Source: Chryseobacterium sp. BLS98
GTDB taxonomy: Bacteria; Bacteroidota; Bacteroidia; Flavobacteriales; Weeksellaceae
NCBI RefSeq assembly: GCF_001045445.1
Contig: NZ_LFNF01000001.1
Location: forward strand, 372,001-436,000
DNA: 64,000 nucleotides
Reading direction: 5' to 3'
Shown: one piece after another, positions 1-9,570 of the stretch
How the letters are laid out: every line of letters begins with the position of its first letter
Numbering within the stretch: the stretch's first letter is position 1
Program-made: the position numbers and the translations under genes
Notes under the pieces: generated by a model
Databases searched by the model: none
The model's input: only the letters and a program-made list of their open reading frames with translations
Told to the model about the DNA's origin: nothing

Positions 1-375
1 TGCACAGAGGCATCAAAAACATCTCCGTGAAATATCCAGGTCTTTTTCTGATCAATATCAAGACAAATTTTGTTACAAACCTTTAGTTTTCCCAATTCAA
101 AATCGGTAAACTTACGGAACATTTCATCGTGATTCCCTGTGATGTAATAAACCTGTGTATTTTTTGTAGCAAATGAAAGGATCTTTTTGATCACTTTCAA
201 ATGAGGTTTAGGGAAGTAAGACTTTTTAAACTGCCAGATATCAATAATATCACCGTTCAAAACTAATGTTTTAGGCTGGATAGAATTGAGATATCGCAAC
301 AGCTCTTTAGCCTTACATCCATAAGTTCCCAAATGAACATCCGATATGACAACTAATTCAACGTTTCTTTTCATA
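1..375 (-). CDS. LpxH-like metallophosphoesterase (partial)
   Basis: The first 125 codons of a calcineurin-like metallophosphoesterase; the rest lies beyond the left edge. Visible metal-binding motifs are D12-x-H14, the GD..D block at 41-45, GNHD at 80-83 and HGD at 116-118. This order and spacing match the UDP-2,3-diacylglucosamine diphosphatase (LpxH) type of phosphoesterase, which releases lipid X during lipid A synthesis on the cytoplasmic side of the inner membrane. There is no signal peptide, as expected. The start ATG at 373-375 is the only sensible one. It lies 56 bases downstream of yebC on the same strand. Related phosphoesterases of other specificity share these motifs, so the exact substrate is inferred. 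Confidence 0.8.
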
Positions 376-431
376 GTTTTATGCAAAGAAACTAATTGAA
401 AGTTAACTGTATATGAATGCTATATTATTTT

Positions 432-1172
432 TTACAGTGAATCCATCAATTCATCTGTGATCTCCATATTGTGGTAAACGTTCTGTACGTCATCGTCATC
501 TTCGAAACGCTCAAGCATTTTCATATTAGCTTTGAACTGCTCTTCGTTTACTTCTTTGGTATTGTTCGGAATTCTCTGAAGTTCTGCACTTTTTGCTTCA
601 ATGCCCAATTCATCCAATTTGTGTGACAATGAACCGAAGTCTTCAAAAGCTGTTGTAATCATCACTTCATCATCATCTTTTTCCACATCTTCAGCACCTC
701 CGTCAATCATTTCCATTTCAAAATCGTCCCAATCCATTTTAACCTGAGCCAGATCAATGCTGAAAATTCCTTTTCTGTCAAAGATAAAAGCCAGCTCACC
801 GTTTTTACCAAGGTTACCGTCAAACTTGTTGAAGATCGCTCTTACATTGGCAACGGTTCTGGTTGTATTATTGGTAGTGCATTCAACAAAGAAAGCAACA
901 CCACCCTGCCCATATCCTTCATAAGTAACTTCTTCGTAGTTTTCCGCATCCGCACCACTTGCTTTTTTGATAGCTCTTTCTACGTTATCTTTAGGCATAT
1001 TAGCTCCTTTGGCATTCTGGATACATCTCCTTAAAGCCGGGTTGGCCTCAGGATCTGTTCCTCCGGCTTTTACGGCCAGTGCTATATCTTTACCTATTTT
1101 GGAGAAAGTTTTGGCCATTTTATCCCATCTGGCCATTTTAGAAGCTTTTCTATATTCAAATGCTCTTCCCAT
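432..1172 (-). CDS. YebC/PmpR family transcriptional regulator
   Basis: A 246-residue protein opening with the family hallmark MGRAFEYRKASKMARWDKMA, followed by the FSKIGKDI and GGTDPEANPALR blocks and NMPKDNVERAIKKASG at about 58-73. The length equals that of typical YebC proteins. Family members bind DNA as regulators, and recent work links some of them to relief of ribosome stalling; which applies here cannot be told from the sequence. The C-terminal part is acidic (EDDDDVQNV near 225-233). It is transcribed from the same strand as ompA but is separated from it by a strong terminator, so it is probably expressed alone or with the phosphoesterase downstream. Confidence 0.95.
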   Translation of the reverse strand: MGRAFEYRKASKMARWDKMAKTFSKIGKDIALAVKAGGTDPEANPALRRCIQNAKGANMPKDNVERAIKKASGADAENYEEVTYEGYGQGGVAFFVECTTNNTTRTVANVRAIFNKFDGNLGKNGELAFIFDRKGIFSIDLAQVKMDWDDFEMEMIDGGAEDVEKDDDEVMITTAFEDFGSLSHKLDELGIEAKSAELQRIPNNTKEVNEEQFKANMKMLERFEDDDDVQNVYHNMEITDELMDSL

Positions 1173-1210
1173 TTTAATTTTTAAATTTCAACAAAATTAA
1201 CTAAAAGTCA

Positions 1211-1246
1211 ACAAAAAAAAAATACCCCCGAATAATCGGAGGTATT
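1211..1246 (-). terminator. Intrinsic terminator of the ompA-type gene
   Basis: Arms AATACCCCCG (1221-1230) and CGGAGGTATT (1237-1246) form a 10-bp stem with one mismatch and a 6-base loop. On the minus strand it is followed by a run of T (the A run at 1212-1222), the layout of a rho-independent terminator just after the stop codon of the outer-membrane gene. Confidence 0.8.
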
Positions 1247-1265
1247 TATTATTTAGAAAAATTAA

Positions 1266-2750
1266 TTATTTTTTCTTTTTAACTACTTTTTTCTTAGCCG
1301 GAGCTTTTTTAGTAGCTTTTTTTACTGGAGCATCTTCGTAATCTTTTTTCTTGATTGCGTTCCACTCGTTAGCATCTTCGATAGCAGTTACAACAACTTT
1401 TCTATCAGCTTGTCTTTCAGCGTCAGAAGCTTTTTCAGAAACTGTAGCTTTAGTTTCACCAACACCGATTGACTTAAGAGCATTTACATCAACTCCTCTA
1501 GCTTCTAGAGCAGAAACTACTGAAGCAGCTCTTTGTCTAGATAGTTTCAAGTTGTATTCGGCAGCACCTTTAGCATCAGTTTGACCTTCAACTAGGTAGT
1601 TACCACCGTCAGTTTTGATGATTTTAGCAGCGTTATCTAGTTTAGCGCTAGATTCTGGTCTGATAGTCGCTTTATTGAAGTCAAAGTAGATACCTTTAAG
1701 AGCTTCTGTAGTTTCAATAGCAGTTTGTTTCTTAGGCTTAGGACATCCGTTGTATTCTGGAAGACCTGGAACTGTAGGACAAGCGTCATCTTTATCTAAG
1801 ATTCCGTCACCGTCTGTATCTGGCCAAGGACAACCGTTGTTTTCAGCAGGACCTGCTACTGTAGGACAAGCATCGTCTTTATCGATAACACCGTCACCAT
1901 CTGTATCTGGCCAAGGACAACCGTTGTTTTCAACTGGTCCAGCTACTTCTGGACATTGATCGTCTTTATCTGGAACTCCGTCACCGTCAGTATCAGGACA
2001 TCCTTGGAATTCTGGTAAACCAGGAGTATCTGGACAAAGGTCATCTTTATCTAGGATACCATCCTTATCTCTATCTCTGTTACCAAATCTGAATAAGATT
2101 GATGCAGAAGCTTGCCAGAAGTTAGCAACTGTAGATTTATCACCTGGAGTTGATACATAATCTCCTTGAACACCAAGACCGAAGTTCTTAGTCACCCAGA
2201 AGTTAGCACCAGCACCTGTAGAAACTGTAAAGTGATTAGCTTTACCGTTTTCGTTACCACCATCACCATTAGCAACTAACTCTCCTTTGTAATCATATCT
2301 AGGGAAAGTAAGAGCAGTGTAATCATGTCTCAGGTAGTTAGCACCAACTCTTAAATACGGATCGAACCAAGATTCTTCATCCCATAAAAGACCAGCTGCT
2401 TTAGCCTGGAAACCAAGACCTGTCATTAGGAAAAATTCTTTTCCCATGTTAAATCTCTTGTTATCTACATTACCTACTGAAGTCTGCCAGTCGATAACTA
2501 AACCTTTACCGATGTTTCTAGCAACTGTTAATTTAGATAATGGAGGTGTAATAGAGAAGTTGTTCACATTGAACATTGTCTTCGTTAAATTATTAGCAGA
2601 GAACGTATTACTAAAGTTGTTTCTCTGTGCCTTATGGTTTTCCGCATGAGCACCAACTCCGATCAACCACGGATTATTGGTAGTCTGGGCAAAGACAGTA
2701 GAGGCAACTGTAAGCGCCAATGCTGAAATTCCTAATTTTAGATTTTTCAT
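1266..2750 (-). CDS. OmpA-family outer-membrane protein with TSP3 repeats
   Basis: A 494-residue protein with a signal peptide ending at VASTVFAQ (about residue 22), an N-terminal beta-barrel region to about 225, a calcium-binding thrombospondin type 3 segment (repeated DxDxDGxxDxxDxCP, about 226-340) and an OmpA C-terminal domain (IYFDFNKATIRPES, then EGQTDAKG...LSRQRA) that in this family binds peptidoglycan. It ends in a strongly basic tail rich in KKA and KKK after residue 470, which is unusual for the domain and could add binding to acidic polymers. This matches the abundant OmpA/P60-like proteins of flavobacteria that link the outer membrane to the wall. The gene is monocistronic: it has its own promoter-like sequence and a terminator. 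Confidence 0.95.
   Translation of the reverse strand: MKNLKLGISALALTVASTVFAQTTNNPWLIGVGAHAENHKAQRNNFSNTFSANNLTKTMFNVNNFSITPPLSKLTVARNIGKGLVIDWQTSVGNVDNKRFNMGKEFFLMTGLGFQAKAAGLLWDEESWFDPYLRVGANYLRHDYTALTFPRYDYKGELVANGDGGNENGKANHFTVSTGAGANFWVTKNFGLGVQGDYVSTPGDKSTVANFWQASASILFRFGNRDRDKDGILDKDDLCPDTPGLPEFQGCPDTDGDGVPDKDDQCPEVAGPVENNGCPWPDTDGDGVIDKDDACPTVAGPAENNGCPWPDTDGDGILDKDDACPTVPGLPEYNGCPKPKKQTAIETTEALKGIYFDFNKATIRPESSAKLDNAAKIIKTDGGNYLVEGQTDAKGAAEYNLKLSRQRAASVVSALEARGVDVNALKSIGVGETKATVSEKASDAERQADRKVVVTAIEDANEWNAIKKKDYEDAPVKKATKKAPAKKKVVKKKK
1734..1994 (-). repeat. Three 87-bp tandem repeats encoding TSP3 units
   Basis: Three consecutive 29-residue units beginning DTDGDG and ending GCPxP are encoded in tandem within the OmpA gene, each with DKDD and CP signatures. 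DNA similarity between the units is high (for example the two GGCCAAGGACAACCGTTGTT blocks near 1822 and 1909), so repeat-number change by recombination is possible. A fourth, more divergent unit precedes them in the protein. Confidence 0.85.
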
Positions 2751-2779
2751 AGAATTAAATGATTAAATAATTGATAATG

Positions 2780-2811
2780 CAAAATAAATATAATTTTTCT
2801 TTATATACAAA
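2780..2811 (-). promoter_or_regulatory. Putative promoter of the ompA-type gene
   Basis: On the minus strand TTTG (2808-2811) lies 20 bases upstream of TTATTTTG (2780-2787). This resembles the flavobacterial TTTG-N17-23-TAnnTTTG promoter with one base off in the downstream box. The predicted leader is about 25-30 bases. Confidence 0.45.
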
Positions 2812-2827
2812 GTTTTTTGAATGATTT

Positions 2828-3286
2828 TTAACTTTTCTTTAATATTCTGTCCAGGTTACGTTTATTTTCTCTATCTTTTATCGCTTCCCTTTTATCAAAG
2901 AGTTTTTTACCTCTGCCAAGCGCAATGAGCACCTTTGCTTTACCCTTGTCTGTGATATATAACTTCAGAGGTATAATTGTGTTTCCAGCATCCTTTAACT
3001 TTTTTTCAAGTTTCTGCAATTCTTTTTTGTGCAACAGCAATTTCCGTTCCCTTTTTGTTTTGTGATTGTAAAAAGTTCCTAATTTATACTCATCAATCAT
3101 CATATTAATAATGTATAATTCCCCATCAATAAACTGACAGAAGGATTCTGTGATAGATGCTTTGGATGAACGCAAAGATTTTATTTCCGTACCCGTTAAA
3201 ACCATCCCTGCTTCCAATTCTTCAAGGATTTCATACTCAAAACGGGCTCTTCTGTTTAATATACTTACTGTTTTTTCGATCTTCAT
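2828..3286 (-). CDS. smpB: SsrA-binding protein SmpB
   Basis: 152 residues, the normal family length. Family motifs are visible in order: NRRARFEYEI near the N-terminus, EAGMVLTGTEIKSLR at about 25-39, F(Y)NHKTKRERKLLLHK at about 72-88 and a basic C-terminal tail DRENKRNLDRILKK. SmpB carries tmRNA into stalled ribosomes for trans-translation, and the tail reads the empty mRNA channel. The tmRNA gene itself was not seen in this window. The gene stands alone between ompA and the divergent ABC-F gene. Confidence 0.97.
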   Translation of the reverse strand: MKIEKTVSILNRRARFEYEILEELEAGMVLTGTEIKSLRSSKASITESFCQFIDGELYIINMMIDEYKLGTFYNHKTKRERKLLLHKKELQKLEKKLKDAGNTIIPLKLYITDKGKAKVLIALGRGKKLFDKREAIKDRENKRNLDRILKKS

Positions 3287-3404
3287 TGTAAAAAATTCGT
3301 GATTAAATGGATTGGATTATGTACCAATCTTATTAAAGTAGCCTCTATGGACTGCTCTTTATTTATTTCGTTAATGAAATATAGAAAAAATACCCCATAT
3401 TTAA

Positions 3405-5099
<1,695 letters not shown>

Positions 5100-5130
5100 T
5101 TTCTGAGACAACATTAAACTTATTAAAATA

Positions 5131-5163
5131 AAAATTCCTCAAAGCTACTTTGAGGAATTTTTA
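5131..5163. terminator. Bidirectional terminator between convergent genes
   Basis: A perfect 14-base inverted repeat, AAAATTCCTCAAAG and CTTTGAGGAATTTT, with a 3-base centre lies between the ABC-F gene and the convergent M48 gene. A and T runs flank both sides, so it can act on both strands. Confidence 0.85.
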
Positions 5164-5181
5164 TTTTAATAAATGATTATT

Positions 5182-5994
5182 TTATTTCGTAAGTTTGGTT
5201 TTAGGAAGAACTACTGCTCCGGGGTCTTTCCATAATCCGTCTTTTTCAGCTCTCTTCTTAATAGCCTGAGCTCTTTTTTCACTGTCCGGATGGGAATTGA
5301 ACATCTTTTCAAAACCAGTCTGCGTACTTCCTTCAGAAAGCAATGCCAGCTTTTTGAATGCCGAATAGGCGCCTACTACATTGTAATTATTGGCTTTCAT
5401 AAAATCATAAGAGTAAGTATCTGCTTCAGATTCCTGCTTTTTACTATGAGAAGCATCAAGGAATTCATTAGCCATTTTTCCTACCTGACTGTCGTTTAAG
5501 GCAGCTACAGTTCCTGATGCTGATGAGGCTGCATCCAGTGCTGCTGCTTTTAAATAAGCAGATTTAATAGCATCTTTAGTATCCTGATTTTTTACATGCC
5601 CGATCTCGTGCCCTATTACTGCTAAAAGTTCATCATCCGTCATGATATCCATTAACGAAGAAAAAACTCGTACACTTCCGTCTGCACAGGCAAAAGCATT
5701 GATATCCTTTACTTTGTAAACTTTATAATTCAGGGCCAGTCCGTCCTGAGATTTGTGCTTTCCGAAAAGCTTGTTAAGTCTTACAGTATAAGGATCTTTC
5801 GGCCCGGCCACCGGGTTATTTTTATCCATCCAGTCAACGGATTCTTTTGAAAGTTTTACGGCATCCTCATTGGTAAAAGTAAGGGCTTTTGCTCCTTTCG
5901 AAACAACGCCAGCAGCTTTTCCAAGATTGATTTTCTGTGCTGGCACAGCATTCATAGCCCCTAAGAATAAAAGGCAGAGTGTAATTTTTTTCAT
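5182..5994 (-). CDS. M48-family zinc metallopeptidase, secreted
   Basis: The reading frame extends upstream to 6039, but the methionine at 5994 directly precedes a clean signal peptide (MKKITLCLLFLGAMNAVPAQ), so that start is preferred, giving about 270 residues. The catalytic HEIGH zinc motif follows AVIG, and the third ligand is in the ESEADTYSYDFM block, as in M48 (HtpX/Oma1/BepA-type) proteases. The protein is predicted to be periplasmic and may act in envelope protein quality control. No TPR domain is present and no lipobox Cys is seen. It is convergent with the ABC-F gene and divergent from recJ. Confidence 0.88.
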   Translation of the reverse strand: MKKITLCLLFLGAMNAVPAQKINLGKAAGVVSKGAKALTFTNEDAVKLSKESVDWMDKNNPVAGPKDPYTVRLNKLFGKHKSQDGLALNYKVYKVKDINAFACADGSVRVFSSLMDIMTDDELLAVIGHEIGHVKNQDTKDAIKSAYLKAAALDAASSASGTVAALNDSQVGKMANEFLDASHSKKQESEADTYSYDFMKANNYNVVGAYSAFKKLALLSEGSTQTGFEKMFNSHPDSEKRAQAIKKRAEKDGLWKDPGAVVLPKTKLTK

Positions 5995-6090
5995 GATTAT
6001 TTTTAATTTGGACCGCGAAGATAGATATTTTTTCAACAATCAGAAAGTCAAGTTCATCTTCAATCATTTCAAAATGCTATTTTTTTTCCC

Positions 6091-6098
6091 TATTTTTG
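6091..6098 (+). promoter_or_regulatory. Putative -7 box very close to the recJ start
   Basis: TATTTTTG fits TAnnTTTG but ends only 4 bases before the recJ ATG. If used, the transcript would be leaderless or nearly so. No clear -33 element is visible. Confidence 0.35.
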
Positions 6099-6102
6099 TG
6101 AA

Positions 6103-7815
6103 ATGAGTCAGAAATGGATTTACAAGCCCGAACCCGATGAGGAAGTTGTGGACAGATTAAGTTCGTCACTTGGTTTTGGTACTTTTGAATCTAAACTCCT
6201 CGTTCTAAGAGGAATTGACAATTATCAAAAGGCCAGAGAATTCTTCAAACCGAACCTCAACGATATACACAACCCGTTCTTAATGGCAGATATGCAGAAA
6301 GCTGTAGAGCGCATTGCCACAGCCATTGAAAACGGTGAGAAAATACTGGTTTATGGAGATTACGATGTAGACGGAACCACAGCCGTTGCCCTCATGTACC
6401 TTTACCTCAGCAAAATTGTTGAGAAAAAATATTTAGATTATTACATCCCGGACAGGAATTCTGAAGGATACGGAATTTCTACCGAAGGTATTGATTTTGC
6501 CAAAGAAAACGATTTTTCCCTGATTATCGCTTTAGACTGCGGGATCAAAGCAACCGACATGGTAAAATATGCCCAGGACAAGGATATTGATTTTATCATC
6601 TGTGATCACCACCTTCCGGGTGAAGAGATCCCTAATGCAGTAGCTGTTCTGGATCCGAAAAGAAATGACTGCAGATATCCTTTTAAAGAACTTTCAGGAT
6701 GTGGTGTGGGCTTTAAGCTTTGCCAGGGACTGAATACCATCTATAAAATTCCTGAGGCCGAATTATTCGAGCTTACAGACCTTCTGGCTATTTCCATTGC
6801 CGCAGATATTGTTTCGATGACCGGCGAAAACAGAGTTTTGGCAAAAATGGGCTTAAAAGTCCTCAGAAAAACCAGAAATCTGGGATTAAGGCTATTAATT
6901 CCTGAAGATAAGCTTTCTCACTTTGAAATTTCAAATATTGTTTTTGAAATTGCTCCAAAAATTAATGCTGCCGGAAGAATTTCACAGGGAAAAGCTGCGG
7001 TGGAACTTATGGTTTCGGACAACCTGAAACATGCCAACCAGATCGTCAGCGATATTATGGATCTTAATGATGAAAGGCGCGAACTCGATATGAATTCCAC
7101 TCTTTCTGCATTGAACCAAATCGTTGAATCCCAGCAGCAGACAAAATATTCAACTATTGTTTATCACCCTGAATGGAACAAAGGGGTAATCGGAATTGTA
7201 GCTTCTAGACTTATTGAAACTTATTATAAGCCGACTCTTGTATTTACTGACGGTAATAATGGGGAGATGGTAGCTTCTGCCAGATCGGTTTCGGATTTTG
7301 ATGTGCACGAGGCGCTGGATATGTGTTCTGAATTTTTTCTGAAATTTGGCGGCCATCATGCTGCTGCGGGACTTTCCATGGAAAAGGACAAATTTGAAGC
7401 TTTCAAAATAAAATTTGAGAAAATAGTCTCTGAAAAAATCCAGGAACACCAGCAGGAACCTTCCATCACGATTGATTCCGAGATTAAAATTGATGAAATC
7501 AACAGGGAATTTATTAATTTCCACAGAAAGCTGGCACCGTTCGGACCTCATAATATGAAACCTATTCTTACTCTAACTGACCAGAAACTATCCGGCTATG
7601 TAAAAACAATGGGAAAAGACAATAACCACCTGAAGTTTTACATCAAGCAGGAATCCACCGGCAGAAATATAGAATGCGTAGGCTTCAAGCTCGGACAGTA
7701 CGTGGAAGATTTTAAAAATAAAAACTTTGATCTTGCTTTTACTTTGGAAGAAAATCACTGGAAAGGCAATGTAACGCATTATTTAAATATAAAGGATGTG
7801 AAATTTAGGGATTAG
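6103..7815 (+). CDS. recJ: Single-stranded-DNA-specific exonuclease RecJ
   Basis: 570 residues, the usual RecJ size. The DHH-family motif I YGDYDVDGTT is at 84-93, motif III CDHHLPG lies near 165-171, and the DHHA1 region contains the GGHHAAAG motif. A C-terminal OB-like region follows. RecJ degrades 5' single strands in recombination and repair and is cytoplasmic. The final codons and the TAG stop lie within the left arm of the repeat element that follows, so the last few residues (KFRD) may have been altered when that element arrived. Confidence 0.97.
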   Translation: MSQKWIYKPEPDEEVVDRLSSSLGFGTFESKLLVLRGIDNYQKAREFFKPNLNDIHNPFLMADMQKAVERIATAIENGEKILVYGDYDVDGTTAVALMYLYLSKIVEKKYLDYYIPDRNSEGYGISTEGIDFAKENDFSLIIALDCGIKATDMVKYAQDKDIDFIICDHHLPGEEIPNAVAVLDPKRNDCRYPFKELSGCGVGFKLCQGLNTIYKIPEAELFELTDLLAISIAADIVSMTGENRVLAKMGLKVLRKTRNLGLRLLIPEDKLSHFEISNIVFEIAPKINAAGRISQGKAAVELMVSDNLKHANQIVSDIMDLNDERRELDMNSTLSALNQIVESQQQTKYSTIVYHPEWNKGVIGIVASRLIETYYKPTLVFTDGNNGEMVASARSVSDFDVHEALDMCSEFFLKFGGHHAAAGLSMEKDKFEAFKIKFEKIVSEKIQEHQQEPSITIDSEIKIDEINREFINFHRKLAPFGPHNMKPILTLTDQKLSGYVKTMGKDNNHLKFYIKQESTGRNIECVGFKLGQYVEDFKNKNFDLAFTLEENHWKGNVTHYLNIKDVKFRD

Positions 7816-8226
7816 GAATTAGGTAACAGGGATTAGGGCTATGGGAAATTATAAGGAATTATCGGTATGGCAGAAATCAGTGGATTATGTTACTGAAATT
7901 TATACGTGCACTAAAAGTTTCCCGAAAGAAGAACTTTATTCTCTTACCAGCCAGATTCGGCGCTCTTCCATTTCTATCCCATCCAATATTGCCGAGGGGC
8001 ACTAAAGAAGATCAACACTGGATTACCTTCAATTTTTAAAAATTGCCAGGGGAAGCTGTACCGAACTGGACACACAACTTATTATTGCAAAAAATTTAAA
8101 TTATTTGTCTTCCGAAGAATTTGAAAGCTTAACCGGAAAAATATCTGAAATATCAAAAAATGCTTAATGCCATCATTACAAAACTGCAACCCTCCCCTAA
8201 TCCCTAAGTCCTTATACCTAATCCCT
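7807..8226 (+). mobile_element. 420-bp inverted-repeat element carrying a four-helix-bundle pseudogene
   Basis: The 32-base left arm (7807-7838) and right arm (8195-8226) are inverted copies that match at 26 of 32 positions. Each holds two AGGGATTAGG cores 21 bases apart (7807, 7828; complement CCTAATCCCT ending at 8205 and 8226). The arms enclose one broken ORF. The left arm overlaps the recJ stop codon and the right arm ends 8 bases before the nadD start, so the element exactly fills the junction between two same-strand genes. No transposase is present. Calling it mobile is an inference from the architecture and its recurrence near 18.1-18.7 kb. Confidence 0.6.
7841..8207 (+). pseudogene. 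Four-helix-bundle (23S IVP-like) protein, disrupted
   Basis: Begins MGNYKELSVWQKSVDYVTEI and continues KSFPKEELYSLTSQIRRSS, the N-terminal signature of the four-helix-bundle family related to proteins encoded in 23S rRNA intervening sequences. An in-frame TAA (8003-8005) interrupts the conserved NIAEGx-RRS motif; after it the same frame continues with clear homology (LDYLQFLKIARGSCTELDTQL). A second lesion, an extra A in the run at 8155-8160, shifts the last turn; removing it restores MLNAIITKLQ up to a stop at 8205-8207, itself inside the right repeat arm. The two lesions indicate a decayed gene rather than recoding. The intact relative is at 18173-18580. Confidence 0.85.
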
Positions 8227-8234
8227 AGCAATCA

Positions 8235-8819
8235 ATGAAAAAAATCGGTTTATTTTTTGGTTCTTTTAATCCTATACATATCGGTCATTTAATTCTGGCA
8301 AATTATATTCTGGAAAATTCGGATATGGATGAATTGTGGTTTGTAGTAAGTCCACAGAACCCCTTTAAGGATAAAAAATCCCTTCTAAAAGATCACAACA
8401 GGCTGGACATGGTACAACTTGCTGTAAAAAGCTATCCGAAAATGAGAGCTTCAAATGTGGAATTTTCACTTCCTAAGCCGAGTTACACCATTGATACACT
8501 TACCTATCTTCATGAAAAGTATCCCGATTATTCTTTCAGCCTGATTATGGGGGAGGATAATCTTGACAGCCTTCATAAGTGGAAAAACTCTGATCTGCTG
8601 ATTAAAAATCATCATATTATTGTATATCCAAGGGTTTTTGAAGGGGAAAAGAAAGATTCCGAATACTTGCAGCATGAAAATATTTCTATGATCAAAGCTC
8701 CTGTAATTGAATTGTCTGCCACAGAGATCAGAAATATGATCAGAGATGGAAAAAATGTACGCCCGATGCTTCCACCGGAAGTCTTTGAATATTTGGATGG
8801 AAGCAGTTTTTATAAGTAA
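8235..8819 (+). CDS. nadD: Nicotinate-nucleotide adenylyltransferase
   Basis: 194 residues. The nucleotidyltransferase motif GSFNPIHIGH is at 9-18 and the second signature ELSATEIR is near 157-164. The enzyme joins nicotinate mononucleotide to AMP, forming deamido-NAD in NAD synthesis. It lies directly after the repeat element, with the ATG 8 bases beyond the arm, so its expression probably depends on read-through from recJ or on sequence supplied by the element. In related genomes recJ and nadD may be directly adjacent, which would date the insertion; this was not checked. Confidence 0.95.
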   Translation: MKKIGLFFGSFNPIHIGHLILANYILENSDMDELWFVVSPQNPFKDKKSLLKDHNRLDMVQLAVKSYPKMRASNVEFSLPKPSYTIDTLTYLHEKYPDYSFSLIMGEDNLDSLHKWKNSDLLIKNHHIIVYPRVFEGEKKDSEYLQHENISMIKAPVIELSATEIRNMIRDGKNVRPMLPPEVFEYLDGSSFYK

Positions 8820-8877
8820 TTTTGCAATTGTGCTCAAGTTCTGATTATAAATTACAATCATCACTTATACGTTAAGA

Positions 8878-9216
8878 ATGGAATTCATCGAAAAATTTTT
8901 CTCAAAATATCCTCAGGAAAAAGTCATCAAATGGTTTAAGCTGATCTGTTTGGCTGAAGCGGTTTCATGGTTTTTTCTATTCACGGCGATGACCTGGATA
9001 CGTATTGATCCGGAAGGAGTTTTACCTATTGTTTACATCAGTACTATCGGCAGTATCCACGGATTTTTCTTTACACTATACCTGATATTTCTTCCTGCAA
9101 TAAGAAAAATATATGAATGGGATGATGAAGACAGCGTTTTTGCTTTAATTGCTGCGTTTTTCCCGTTTGCCACCATTTGGATAGACAAACAATTAGCCCG
9201 ATTCGACCGGGAATAA
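8878..9216 (+). CDS. DUF3817 membrane protein
   Basis: 112 residues with three hydrophobic segments: about 21-40 (LICLAEAVSWFFLFTAM), 49-76 (IVYISTIGSIHGFFFTLYLIF) and 88-104 (FALIAAFFPFATIW). The GSIHGFFFTLY block and the IDKQLAR ending are typical of DUF3817 integral membrane proteins of unknown function. It follows nadD by 58 bases and precedes a terminator, so it is probably the last gene of the recJ-nadD transcription unit. Confidence 0.85.
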   Translation: MEFIEKFFSKYPQEKVIKWFKLICLAEAVSWFFLFTAMTWIRIDPEGVLPIVYISTIGSIHGFFFTLYLIFLPAIRKIYEWDDEDSVFALIAAFFPFATIWIDKQLARFDRE

Positions 9217-9228
9217 TATTATAATATC

Positions 9229-9256
9229 AAAAAAAGGACCGTAATGGTCCTTTTTT
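9229..9256 (+). terminator. Intrinsic terminator after the DUF3817 gene
   Basis: GGACC (9236-9240) and GGTCC (9246-9250) form a stem with a 5-base loop that is extended by a 7-A run and a 6-T run. The layout works on the plus strand. Confidence 0.8.
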
Positions 9257-9485
9257 ATTTAAGTGGTAATACTCTATAAATACCTCATGCCGCCCGCATC
9301 TTTCACTAAACTTCCCCTCACTTCTATTAAATTTTGATCAAATTTTAACCTTCAGTGTAACAAAATATCCTGTTGAATTGTCTAATTATAGAAAGTTAAA
9401 GATAATTTGAAATTTTAACCCAAAATTTTACTAACTGATAATCAATTAGTTAAATTTATTTTAAAAACATTTTAAGTACTTTGTA
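9257..9485. other. AT-rich intergenic stretch
   Basis: No ORF is supported. Two dyads are visible: TTTGATCAAA (9333-9342) and TAACT...AGTTA around an 11-base centre near 9430-9450. They lie upstream of the promoter of the first barrel gene and could bind regulators; nothing identifies one. Confidence 0.4.
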
Positions 9486-9517
9486 TTGCATGATACTGTT
9501 TTTATTATATATCTTTG
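9486..9517 (+). promoter_or_regulatory. Promoter of the tandem outer-membrane barrel genes
   Basis: TTG (9486-9488), a 21-base spacer and TATCTTTG (9510-9517) fit the flavobacterial TTG-N17-23-TAnnTTTG consensus. Transcription would start near 9522, giving a leader of about 50 bases. Confidence 0.55.
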
Positions 9518-9570
9518 CTATGTTAAATAATAACAAATACAAGCTATTAAACAACTAAAATAAAATAATC

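Noticed and set aside
1750..1959. Plus-strand ORF rich in Gly/Pro/Ser opposite the OmpA gene
   Set aside because: It is the antisense shadow of the TSP3 repeats, open only because the repeats lack stops on that strand.
8003..8005. In-frame TAA in the four-helix-bundle ORF as recoding or readthrough
   Set aside because: A second, independent frameshift further on makes simple gene decay the better explanation.
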